Shown: positions 9,275 through 16,866 of the stretch, one piece after another
Numbering within the stretch: the first letter of the stretch is position 1
Layout: the number at the start of each line of letters is the position of its first letter
NCBI RefSeq assembly: GCF_009770985.1
Contig: NZ_WSRW01000003.1
Span: 357,275-421,274 of the forward strand
Length of the DNA stretch: 64,000 bases
Origin: Mucilaginibacter lacusdianchii
Lineage (GTDB): Bacteria; Bacteroidota; Bacteroidia; Sphingobacteriales; Sphingobacteriaceae
Reading direction: 5' to 3'
The notes under the pieces: model-generated
What the model saw: the letters and a program-made list of their open reading frames with translations, nothing else
What the model was told of the DNA's origin: nothing
Databases searched by the model: none
Made by a program: the position numbers and the translations under genes

Positions 9275-12200
9275 TACTATTCAACCTGCATCTGCCGGAC
9301 GGGGTAAAGAACGTCTTTTCTTATTACTGATTGCTGTTGTTTTGGGCTTGTTATTTTACAGGCTTTACACGGTAATTCAACAGCGCTTTGCCGATGTTGA
9401 TCGCCGTTTAAAAGATGGCACCATGGTAAACCTGAATGCAAAAGACCCAGCTGGTCATCTTAAAGTGCTGCTCGAAAAAGGTTATTACTTTGAAGATAAG
9501 CGGGATGTTGCATTGATAGAGTCGATTGTTGCAGATAGATATTCGTCTGATCAACAAACAGATAACATTGGTGAGCTCAACAAACGCAAATACTTTATTG
9601 ATGCTGACGTAGCCTTTACCAAAGGCGGCGAATCATTTAAAAAGCGGGTAGTTGCCTCAAGGTCATTGTTGGGATACACCGGTGCCGACTCAGTACGTTT
9701 TGAACAGGAACGGACTAGTCCACCGCAACTACCATCTGCAACAGATCTAGGTGTAGGGCAGCATAGTTTGTCGGGCAATATTGTTAACGAACAGAAACAA
9801 CCGGTTAGCGGCGTACTGGTGCGCTTACAAATGGTTGTTCCACAGGATAGTATTTTCAATGATGACGAGATAGAAAGCATCCGCATTAACAGAGAAGCAG
9901 GAGCCGGTTTTCGCAAAGAGTACTTGCCCGATAGTGCTGGAAAACGGCGTTTACAAAGCCTGACGGCTTTTGCCCGTACCGATGCCGAGGGGCATTTTGC
10001 ATTTATGCACCTGCCTGATGGCAAAGCTTTCAGAGTGTTGCCTCTGCAGCCTGGATACCAGTTTGGTACTTCACAAGGCGTACAAGCCTTGGATGATGAT
10101 GATGATGATGTGAACTTTAGACAGGCACCACATACTATTCGCTTGCTATCTACCCGCGATTTCAATATCCTGAAAAAAGAAAAATCTCTTATAGTACGCA
10201 CTCCGCAGCAATTTAACCACTGGTACTGGATAATTGTAGGAAGCTTTTTTGTAGGTTTTTTGCTAGTGCATTTGCTGTTATCTATTCGCTTTAAGGCTGC
10301 TGATCAGTTACTGCTGCCATTGGTTATGATATTGGTGGGTATGTCGTTCCTGACACTATTAAGTTTGCAAGACCCGCTGCGTGACCGCTTTCTGGCGAAA
10401 GACAGTTTAACTTATCTGGGTATTGGCTTGCTGGCTATGTGCATGCTCATGTTTTTTAACATCAAACGCTTTACGGCCGATTCGGGTTTATACCGAGCTT
10501 TCGTATTCAGAAATACATCTAGTGCCGCCAATGGCTGGCCTTGGGCAGCTATGGCTATGGGATTGTTGTCGCTCACTATTTTGTTTGGTACAGGTCCTGA
10601 GGGTAGCGGCGTAAAAGTGAACCTGTTTGGCTTCCAGCCCAGCGAAATTGTAAAGTACCTCATCATCTTGTTTTTGGCAGGCTTTTTTGCAGCCAATGAG
10701 CGGCTTATTAGTGAGTATACTAGCTGGACCAAGCGCTGGTCGTTCTTTTACATAGCCTTGTTTGCTATTGTAATAACCTTGTTTCTGTTTCTGATGCTGG
10801 GCGATTTAGGACCGGCTATGGTGGTTTGTTTCACTTTTATTGCGCTGTTCTCATTCTCACGTGGCGATTTTATGTTTATGGCTGGGGCTGTAGTCATCTA
10901 CGTGCTGGCATCATGGGTATTAAAGAACGTATGGCTGTCATTGTTGGTTACCGTGGCTACCGTAGGTTTGGTTATGCTATTTAAACGTCGCCAGCTTAGC
11001 GAATCGGCTGTGATGGTGCTGGTCATTATGGCTGGCTTCTTAACCATTGATAAAATTCCAAAATTAGATAAGTTAATTCCCGGCCCTGTGCAGCGATTGG
11101 TTGATCGTAAAGCCATTTGGCAGGATGCCTGGAACAACGAAGTATACGGTGGCGATCAGGTAGCTAACGGCCTATGGGCCATGTCGAGCGGTGGTGTATC
11201 TGGCCAAGGCATAGGCGAGGGTTTTGCCAAAACCATACCCGAAGCACATACTGACATGATATTGCCATCAATGGGTGAAGAGTTTGGATGGACAGGTATC
11301 GTCTGTATTTTTGTAATGTTTTTACTTTACCTGCACCGCTCAATTTTAATAGGCAGGCAAACAGGTACACCGTTTTTGTTTTACCTGTGTGCTGGTATTG
11401 GTATCTCCACTTTTGTGCAGTTTTTGCTGATAGCCGGAGGGTCTACCGGTGCACTGCCGTTGTCGGGAGTGTCATTGCCTTTTCAAAGTTATGGCGGTTC
11501 GTCGTTGGTTGCTAATTTACTGGCATCGGGTTTTCTGTTGTCTGCATCATTAGTGAAAGGTACGCCTGTGCAAATGAGTTACATCACTAAGCAGCAAGAT
11601 CGCAACTTGGTGCCTGCACTGATGGCCGCTTGTATGGGTTTGTTGTTATTAACGGTAAACATATCCCGATATTTATTCAACAATAAAAAATGGGTGGTGC
11701 AGCCAGCGCTTGTAGCCGATAAAAGCGGCTTACGTATGTTTAGTTATAACCCACGTATCGCTATTTTGATGAATCGCCTGCAGGCAGGCTCATTATATGA
11801 CCGCAACGGGCTAATATTGGCAACCAGTCATCCCGAACTGGTTAAAAAACAACGAGCGCAGTTAGCAGGTGCCGGTATGGCCAATTATAATCTGGATTCG
11901 GCTATGCACAAGCGTTTGGATAGATACTATCCATTTGATGAGCAAACTTTTTTTTGGATAGGTGATGCTAATACCGGTGTATTCAACGGCAGTAGCAACG
12001 GCTACTTTGCGGAATATGAACATGCGGCCGAGTTGCGCGGCTTTGAAATGCCCACTACCAATTACAATGTATTGGCTACCCGTTTCCGCGAAGACCGTTT
12101 ATTGCCTAAGGGTGTTAAGGAAATGACCGTAGTTAAAAAAGATTACGGCGCTTTGGCCCCGTTACTGTTGGCCGGTATCAATAGTGCCGAAGTAGAAGCT

Positions 12201-13352
12201 TTCAAAAAACGTAACCGCGATGTGAAACTCACCATTGATGCCGGACTGCAAACCACTATCCAAAATTCATTGGCTACCGATACTTCATTGCTGGATAACC
12301 GCGTATCTGTTGTGATTATGGACGCTAATAAGGGCGATGTGCTGACCTCGGCTGTATACCCCCTGCCACCAGTGCATAACTGGGAACAATTGACTATGAG
12401 CTATTCCGAGCAAAACCAATTGGCCGGTTGGATGACTACGCAGGATTTAGGTTTTACCCTGGCCACACAGCCTGGTTCAACAGCTAAGGTGCTTACTTCT
12501 ATGGCAGCATTCAATAAATTAGGAATGGCTGCTGTCGATAAAAAGTTCACCGTTAGTGCGGCCGAGCGTATCCGTACCAAAGGACTTGAGCCGGACGAAA
12601 CTGGCGTAATATCGATGGAACGGGCCATTGTAAAATCTAACAACGTGTACTTTATCAAGCTGGCCAATGAAGAGCATTTGCAGGAAGATATGGCTAGCCT
12701 GTATTTAAAAACCGGTATGTTTTTGCATGGGGTAGGCGGTTATTATTACGGCCGGCAAACGGAAAATGCGGCGCAAGAAGAAAAGTGGCGCAATTTATGG
12801 CGAAAAACAGAGTTCAATACTAAGCCGCGGTACAATCCCAATAACATTCGCCGTACACGGGCCAAAGGCATTTCCGGTATGGCTTGGGGGCAAGGTGAGT
12901 TGATTGCTACACCAGCGGCAGTAGCGCGATTGGTATCGGGCGTGGCTAACAATGGCACTTTAGTTGACAGTCGTTATGTGCTCAAGGTCAGCAATTCAGA
13001 AAGTCAAAGTAAGGGTAGTATTCAACTGGCCGCCAATCCGCAATACGCACAACTCATTCAAAAATACATGATCGAGCAAAGTGCACCGAAAGCTTATACT
13101 CTTGGCATTGCAGTAGGAGGTAAAACCGGTACGCCCGAGCGTATTTGGAAAGGCGAACAAATTAACGATGGCTGGTATACCTTTTTTGCACCAAAGGCTA
13201 AAGGGCCGGGCTACATGGTGGTGTGTGTTCGTATAGAATCAACTAAAGGATCATCTGATGCAGTAAAGCTGGCCGGACAACACGTAGTGCCATATCTGCT
13301 TAAAAAGGGTTATATTAAAAGCCTGATAACGCAAACAACCGTTCAGCAGTAA
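9261..13352 (+). CDS. FtsW/RodA (SEDS) glycosyltransferase-transpeptidase (class B PBP) fusion
   Basis: One 1363-aa chain. Residues 18-36 form a membrane helix. Residues ~50-310 are periplasmic and include a carboxypeptidase-regulatory-like beta-sandwich (170-295) with a run of Asp. Residues ~320-800 are a polytopic SEDS domain, with the conserved PEAHTDMI (660-667, catalytic-type D665) and the PFQSYGGSSL signature (740-749). Residues ~985-1350 are a penicillin-binding transpeptidase: STAK 1073-1076, SNN 1126-1128, KTGT 1288-1291. It should polymerise and crosslink peptidoglycan in one polypeptide. All catalytic motifs are present, so it is probably active. It is translationally coupled to the PP2C gene. 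Confidence 0.93.
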   Translation: MAPDNTIQPASAGRGKERLFLLLIAVVLGLLFYRLYTVIQQRFADVDRRLKDGTMVNLNAKDPAGHLKVLLEKGYYFEDKRDVALIESIVADRYSSDQQTDNIGELNKRKYFIDADVAFTKGGESFKKRVVASRSLLGYTGADSVRFEQERTSPPQLPSATDLGVGQHSLSGNIVNEQKQPVSGVLVRLQMVVPQDSIFNDDEIESIRINREAGAGFRKEYLPDSAGKRRLQSLTAFARTDAEGHFAFMHLPDGKAFRVLPLQPGYQFGTSQGVQALDDDDDDVNFRQAPHTIRLLSTRDFNILKKEKSLIVRTPQQFNHWYWIIVGSFFVGFLLVHLLLSIRFKAADQLLLPLVMILVGMSFLTLLSLQDPLRDRFLAKDSLTYLGIGLLAMCMLMFFNIKRFTADSGLYRAFVFRNTSSAANGWPWAAMAMGLLSLTILFGTGPEGSGVKVNLFGFQPSEIVKYLIILFLAGFFAANERLISEYTSWTKRWSFFYIALFAIVITLFLFLMLGDLGPAMVVCFTFIALFSFSRGDFMFMAGAVVIYVLASWVLKNVWLSLLVTVATVGLVMLFKRRQLSESAVMVLVIMAGFLTIDKIPKLDKLIPGPVQRLVDRKAIWQDAWNNEVYGGDQVANGLWAMSSGGVSGQGIGEGFAKTIPEAHTDMILPSMGEEFGWTGIVCIFVMFLLYLHRSILIGRQTGTPFLFYLCAGIGISTFVQFLLIAGGSTGALPLSGVSLPFQSYGGSSLVANLLASGFLLSASLVKGTPVQMSYITKQQDRNLVPALMAACMGLLLLTVNISRYLFNNKKWVVQPALVADKSGLRMFSYNPRIAILMNRLQAGSLYDRNGLILATSHPELVKKQRAQLAGAGMANYNLDSAMHKRLDRYYPFDEQTFFWIGDANTGVFNGSSNGYFAEYEHAAELRGFEMPTTNYNVLATRFREDRLLPKGVKEMTVVKKDYGALAPLLLAGINSAEVEAFKKRNRDVKLTIDAGLQTTIQNSLATDTSLLDNRVSVVIMDANKGDVLTSAVYPLPPVHNWEQLTMSYSEQNQLAGWMTTQDLGFTLATQPGSTAKVLTSMAAFNKLGMAAVDKKFTVSAAERIRTKGLEPDETGVISMERAIVKSNNVYFIKLANEEHLQEDMASLYLKTGMFLHGVGGYYYGRQTENAAQEEKWRNLWRKTEFNTKPRYNPNNIRRTRAKGISGMAWGQGELIATPAAVARLVSGVANNGTLVDSRYVLKVSNSESQSKGSIQLAANPQYAQLIQKYMIEQSAPKAYTLGIAVGGKTGTPERIWKGEQINDGWYTFFAPKAKGPGYMVVCVRIESTKGSSDAVKLAGQHVVPYLLKKGYIKSLITQTTVQQ

Positions 13353-13463
13353 GTTTAAATATATCCGAACAAAAAGAGATATTTGTGGTGCGAAAAATGA
13401 CATAAAAGCATGTAAACTTTTATATAATTTTAGAGTCGGATACAATAAAATATACGATTAACT
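13353..13463. other. Short intergenic region before FHA gene
   Basis: A 111-bp AT-rich gap, the only large gap inside the cluster. It contains TATAATTTTAG-like sequence that approximates a -7 box, so the FHA-kinase 2 pair may have its own promoter. There is no hairpin terminator at the end of the SEDS-PBP gene, so read-through is also possible. Confidence 0.35.
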
Positions 13464-14255
13464 ATGGTTTTCAATCTATTCAAAAGCGATACAGACGAGC
13501 GGCCCGACGACGTGAAAGGCGTACGCCAAGCGTTGCTGCGCTTTATTAAAGATGTTTTGCAGAAAGCCGAAGGTGGCGAGGGTGCTCACATCAAAGGCTT
13601 ATGTCTTTTTATGGCCTGTAACGAAGACGATAAGCACGTTTACGAAGCTGCTGTATACTTAGAAGAGCAGGAACAATTTAAAAACGAAATTCAGCGTATT
13701 GCCGACGATTATGCCATCGGTTTACCGCCCAATTGGACGCTTGAGTTTATTTTTGGTGAAGATTATCCTACCGAAGCGATAAAGGCATCTAATTTGGATG
13801 CTGCACTATTTATCAAAACCAATAAGCATTTTATACAACAAAAAGCATCAGCTTATATCAGAGTTCTGAGTGGAGAAGCGGAAAAAAATGAGTATGCCAT
13901 TACTTCTGATACAGGCAAGTTAAATATCGGTCGCGACCGCAAAGCGCAGGTAGATGATGGGTTTTTCCGAACCAACCATATTGCCTTTCCGTCAACTTCT
14001 GCTAACGATGCTAACAGATACATTAGTCGCCAGCATGCCCACGTTGAATGGAGTAATGATGCTGCCTGCTTTATGTTGTTTGCTGATGATGGTGGCGTAC
14101 CGCCCCGTAATAAAATAAAAATCCGTTCTGTAGATAGTGAAGAGTTGATAAAGCTGCACTCTACACATATTGGCCATCATTTAAAAGAGGGAGATCAGAT
14201 TGTACTAGGCGAGTCGGCCGTTATTGAATTTAGCTACAAGCCAGAAGAAGACTAA
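13464..14255 (+). CDS. FHA-domain protein
   Basis: 263 aa. The C-terminal half is a forkhead-associated domain: LNIGRD at 153-158, ISRQHAHVEW at 187-196 and DQIVLGESAVIEF near the end. The GR and SxxH residues needed for phosphothreonine binding are present. The N-terminal ~125 aa are an uncharacterised mixed alpha/beta region. It is a probable phospho-dependent adaptor for the kinase encoded 3 bp downstream. It is cytoplasmic, with no signal peptide or membrane segment. Confidence 0.88.
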   Translation: MVFNLFKSDTDERPDDVKGVRQALLRFIKDVLQKAEGGEGAHIKGLCLFMACNEDDKHVYEAAVYLEEQEQFKNEIQRIADDYAIGLPPNWTLEFIFGEDYPTEAIKASNLDAALFIKTNKHFIQQKASAYIRVLSGEAEKNEYAITSDTGKLNIGRDRKAQVDDGFFRTNHIAFPSTSANDANRYISRQHAHVEWSNDAACFMLFADDGGVPPRNKIKIRSVDSEELIKLHSTHIGHHLKEGDQIVLGESAVIEFSYKPEED

Positions 14256-14258
14256 CGA

Positions 14259-15698
14259 ATGAGCAGAGTGTTTACTATAGTTGAAGGCTTGGAAAACCTG
14301 GGTGCTATGCGTACCGGCGGGCAGGGTTCCGTGTATAAGGGAAGACGCACCGGTCAAATATTGACGGCAATCAAAATGCTGCCAACGCCTATACATCATG
14401 AAAGTGCGGATGATGCTAACTATCGCAGGTTCCAAAACGAAGTAGAAAAACTTAAGAAAGTTAATGAACAGCCAAGTCCGCATGTTGTAAAGATTCTAAG
14501 TTCCGGACTTACCGAAAGCGGCTCTTTTCCTTTCATAGAAATGGAATATATTGAGGGGCCAGATTTAGCAGAATTGCTTGTTCCACCAAAAGGCGAACAA
14601 GTTTTTACAATTAAAGAAACAGTTAAAGTAGCCGAACAACTAGCCTCTGCATTAGCACATTGTCATAAAGTAGGCGTTAAGCACGGCGATATCAAAACCA
14701 ATAACGTTAAGTATAACTTGCACACCGGCAACTACGTGCTATTAGACTTTGGATTGGCCATCATGTCGGATGAACAACGGCGAAGTAGCGTCCGGCATGC
14801 CGGCGCTATTGAGTTCATGGCACCCGAGCAGCATGAAGGTGTAATGCTGCCTGAAACTGATGTGTATAGCTTTGGAGTAGTGCTGTACGAGTTACTGGCT
14901 GGCCAGGTACCTTTTCCGTTGCAAGACAACGGCGAAACAGCCCGTAATGCAGTGCTGGTTTCTCATATGGAATCCCCAGTGCCCGACTTACGTATCGTAC
15001 GCAGCAAAAACCTGCCGAGCAGTTGGACCGCCGATAAGCAACAATCGGAAATGCAGGTGCCGCAGTGGCTGTTGGATGTTATTGACTGCTGTTTAAAGAA
15101 AAAACCGTTAGAACGTTTCAGGACAGGAGTAGAGTTGCATCAGGCCATCAATTCTGGTATGGTATCCGTTTCAGTGCAGGGTAACCAGTTACAGGCGGTA
15201 CAGCAGATTACCGAGTTACAAGATGAGAACCAACGGTTAGAAAAGCTTTTGTTTCAGTACCAACAAAGTGACTCCGAAAAAGATAAGAAGGTAGATACAC
15301 TGCAAACAATGCTCTTGCAAGCTGGCGGTACGTTCAATTCAGAAAAAGGCATAGTTGAGTTAACTAAATCTACCGTACATATTTCCAAAAGGTTATTTTA
15401 TGGAATAATTGGTTTTGCAACCTTGTTTATGCTATTATTCATTTTTTCATTCCTGAATAAGAAAGACGGAGATGGTAGCAACAATGTTTATAAAACTTAC
15501 GAACCATATCTAAGCTTGCCGGTAAAATCTGAAATGGAAAAAGCTTTAGCACTGAAACCATATACTTATGACAGCTTAATTGTTGACCAAGCGGAATCAA
15601 ACGCCCGGCGTGCTGCTGCATGGCGACGAAGTCACCCGCCTATACATCATCAATGGAAAGTGAAGAAGAATAAGAGTTGGTTTAGCATATTCTTTTAA
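14259..15698 (+). CDS. Hanks-type Ser/Thr protein kinase 2, membrane anchored
   Basis: 479 aa, nearly identical to kinase 1 over residues 1-235 (same Gly-rich loop, KHGDIKTNN catalytic loop, DFG and APE), while the DNA carries many synonymous differences. The C-terminal part differs: a longer coiled coil (315-355), a membrane helix at ~379-399 and a short basic tail instead of a Pro-rich one. It starts 3 bp after the FHA gene, so the two are co-transcribed. It is an old, constrained duplication whose extracytoplasmic parts have diverged. Confidence 0.92.
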   Translation: MSRVFTIVEGLENLGAMRTGGQGSVYKGRRTGQILTAIKMLPTPIHHESADDANYRRFQNEVEKLKKVNEQPSPHVVKILSSGLTESGSFPFIEMEYIEGPDLAELLVPPKGEQVFTIKETVKVAEQLASALAHCHKVGVKHGDIKTNNVKYNLHTGNYVLLDFGLAIMSDEQRRSSVRHAGAIEFMAPEQHEGVMLPETDVYSFGVVLYELLAGQVPFPLQDNGETARNAVLVSHMESPVPDLRIVRSKNLPSSWTADKQQSEMQVPQWLLDVIDCCLKKKPLERFRTGVELHQAINSGMVSVSVQGNQLQAVQQITELQDENQRLEKLLFQYQQSDSEKDKKVDTLQTMLLQAGGTFNSEKGIVELTKSTVHISKRLFYGIIGFATLFMLLFIFSFLNKKDGDGSNNVYKTYEPYLSLPVKSEMEKALALKPYTYDSLIVDQAESNARRAAAWRRSHPPIHHQWKVKKNKSWFSIFF

Positions 15699-15807
15699 CA
15701 AATAGAGACTTATGTATTTGTATATGTTAACTATAAAATATATATTTTCACTAAATGGAAAATATGCCAATTATTAAGCTTACCTTGCGAGCTTAGTAAA
15801 AAATATA

Positions 15808-16002
15808 ATGCAAAAAGAAGGAACAGTAAAGTTTTTCAACACCGAGAAAGGTTTTGGATTCATTTCACAGAGTGATAACAGAGACGACGTTTTTGTACAC
15901 TCAACTGGCCTCATCGATCAAATTCGTGAAAACGACAAAGTATCATTCGATGTGGAACAAGGTCGTAAAGGCCTTAATGCGGTAAATGTAAAAGTAATTT
16001 AA
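15808..16002 (+). CDS. Cold-shock domain protein
   Basis: 64 aa, a single OB-fold cold-shock domain with RNP1 KGFGFI and RNP2 DVFVH. It starts MQKEGTVKFFN, as in standalone CspA-family proteins, and should bind single-stranded RNA/DNA. The 109-bp AT-rich leader carries a small AAGCT/AGCTT hairpin and could hold the thermosensitive 5' UTR typical of csp genes; that is inference. A strong terminator follows directly. Confidence 0.95.
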   Translation: MQKEGTVKFFNTEKGFGFISQSDNRDDVFVHSTGLIDQIRENDKVSFDVEQGRKGLNAVNVKVI

Positions 16003-16025
16003 GTATCACTATATCACATAATCGT

Positions 16026-16062
16026 AAAGCACCTGCCCTTAACCAGGCAGGTGCTTTTTTAT
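16026..16062 (+). terminator. Rho-independent terminator of the cold-shock gene
   Basis: A 12-bp perfect stem (16026-16037 with 16046-16057), an 8-nt loop and a T-run, 24 bp after the cold-shock stop codon. Confidence 0.9.
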
Positions 16063-16085
16063 TCTTTAATTTTTAATATCAAAGC

Positions 16086-16286
16086 ATGGCTAAATCAAAA
16101 GCGTCATTTATGAAAAAAGAGCTGGAAAAGAAAAGGCTCAAAAAGAAAGAAGAAAAAGAACAGCGCAAACAAGAGCGTAAAGAGAATTCGGCGGGCGGCG
16201 ATCTTGATAGTATGATGGCTTACGTTAACGAATTTGGTGAGATTGTATCAACACCCCCCGAAAAGATTGAAAAGAAGCCAGAATAA
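16086..16286 (+). CDS. Small basic protein resembling the N-terminal extension of Bacteroidota cold-shock proteins
   Basis: 66 aa, lysine-rich in the first half, then DLDSMMAYVNEFGEIVSTPPEK. From family knowledge, many Bacteroidota encode ~150-aa cold-shock proteins starting MAKS...KKEKEKK, followed by a MMAYVDENG...TPPD segment and then the cold-shock domain. Here this front part stands alone, next to a gene encoding only the domain. It is probably an RNA- or ribosome-associated accessory protein. Separated from the csp gene by a terminator, it may be independently expressed. Confidence 0.8.
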   Translation: MAKSKASFMKKELEKKRLKKKEEKEQRKQERKENSAGGDLDSMMAYVNEFGEIVSTPPEKIEKKPE

Positions 16287-16349
16287 TTATGTTGTTCGTT
16301 GCAAAAGCTTCAGCTTACTGTATCAGAGTTTTATATAAACAAAAAACGC

Positions 16350-16382
16350 CATTGCAAAGAGATTCAATCGTGCTTTGCAATG
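16350..16382 (-). terminator. Hairpin terminator between convergent genes
   Basis: A 10-bp stem CATTGCAAAG/CTTTGCAATG (16350-16359, 16373-16382). Read on the minus strand it is followed by GCG and six T residues, so it fits termination of the 16423-16827 gene. Confidence 0.65.
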
Positions 16383-16422
16383 ACGTATGGTACAGTATTA
16401 ATTTAGCCTTTTAAAGGCTGTA

Positions 16423-16827
16423 TTACTTTATCATTACCCCAGGTTTGTTCAGCACCGGCAGGCGTATAAAGTTTGACTCCACTATGCTTTCAGGCAAAAA
16501 GATAAACTTTTTGTCGTATATGTCCCGCCCAATATAATAGCTCAGCCAGTATTCGTTATTCAAGCCAAATGTCTGCTCGTCGATGGGCTCAATCAAAGCT
16601 GATGCATTGGCTTCAACTAAAGGTATCATATGGCGCAGGGTAGAAGTTTTAACTTGTTCTCCATCTTTTTCACCATAGCCCTTTGAGGTTACAAGAACGT
16701 TTTCAATAGGGTGGTCTTTTAAGTTGACGAGGTATACATACCAAATTTTGCTTTCTGCACTTTCTTTTTCCAAAGCAACCGCAATGGCAACGTCCTCAAC
16801 AATATTTTCGGGCAAATCTTTTTTCAT
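16423..16827 (-). CDS. Conserved hypothetical protein
   Basis: 134 aa with no signal peptide or membrane segment. It looks like a compact beta-rich domain (KIWYVYLVNLKDHPIENVLVTSKGYG, then a C-terminal strand IFLPESIVESNFIRLP). I recognise the pattern as a conserved Bacteroidota protein without an assigned function. It lies 39 bp downstream of topA on the same strand, separated by a hairpin terminator, so co-expression is possible but not required. Confidence 0.75.
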   Translation of the reverse strand: MKKDLPENIVEDVAIAVALEKESAESKIWYVYLVNLKDHPIENVLVTSKGYGEKDGEQVKTSTLRHMIPLVEANASALIEPIDEQTFGLNNEYWLSYYIGRDIYDKKFIFLPESIVESNFIRLPVLNKPGVMIK

Positions 16828-16832
16828 AATGT

Positions 16833-16856
16833 AAAAACGCCTGTTTTTAGCAGGCG
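16833..16856 (-). terminator. Terminator downstream of topA
   Basis: On the minus strand: 6-bp GC stem CGCCTG/CAGGCG (16838-16843 with 16851-16856), 7-nt loop, then TTTTT. It lies just after the topA stop codon. Confidence 0.75.
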
Positions 16857-16866
16857 CGATGTAGTA

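Noticed and set aside
10093..10113. GAT microsatellite-like repeat
   Set aside because: It encodes a short Asp run in the periplasmic part of the SEDS-PBP protein and keeps frame; no sign of phase variation.
9551..10201. 216-codon antisense frame inside the SEDS-PBP gene
   Set aside because: Shadow of a strongly supported gene; Ser/Arg/Cys-rich translation.
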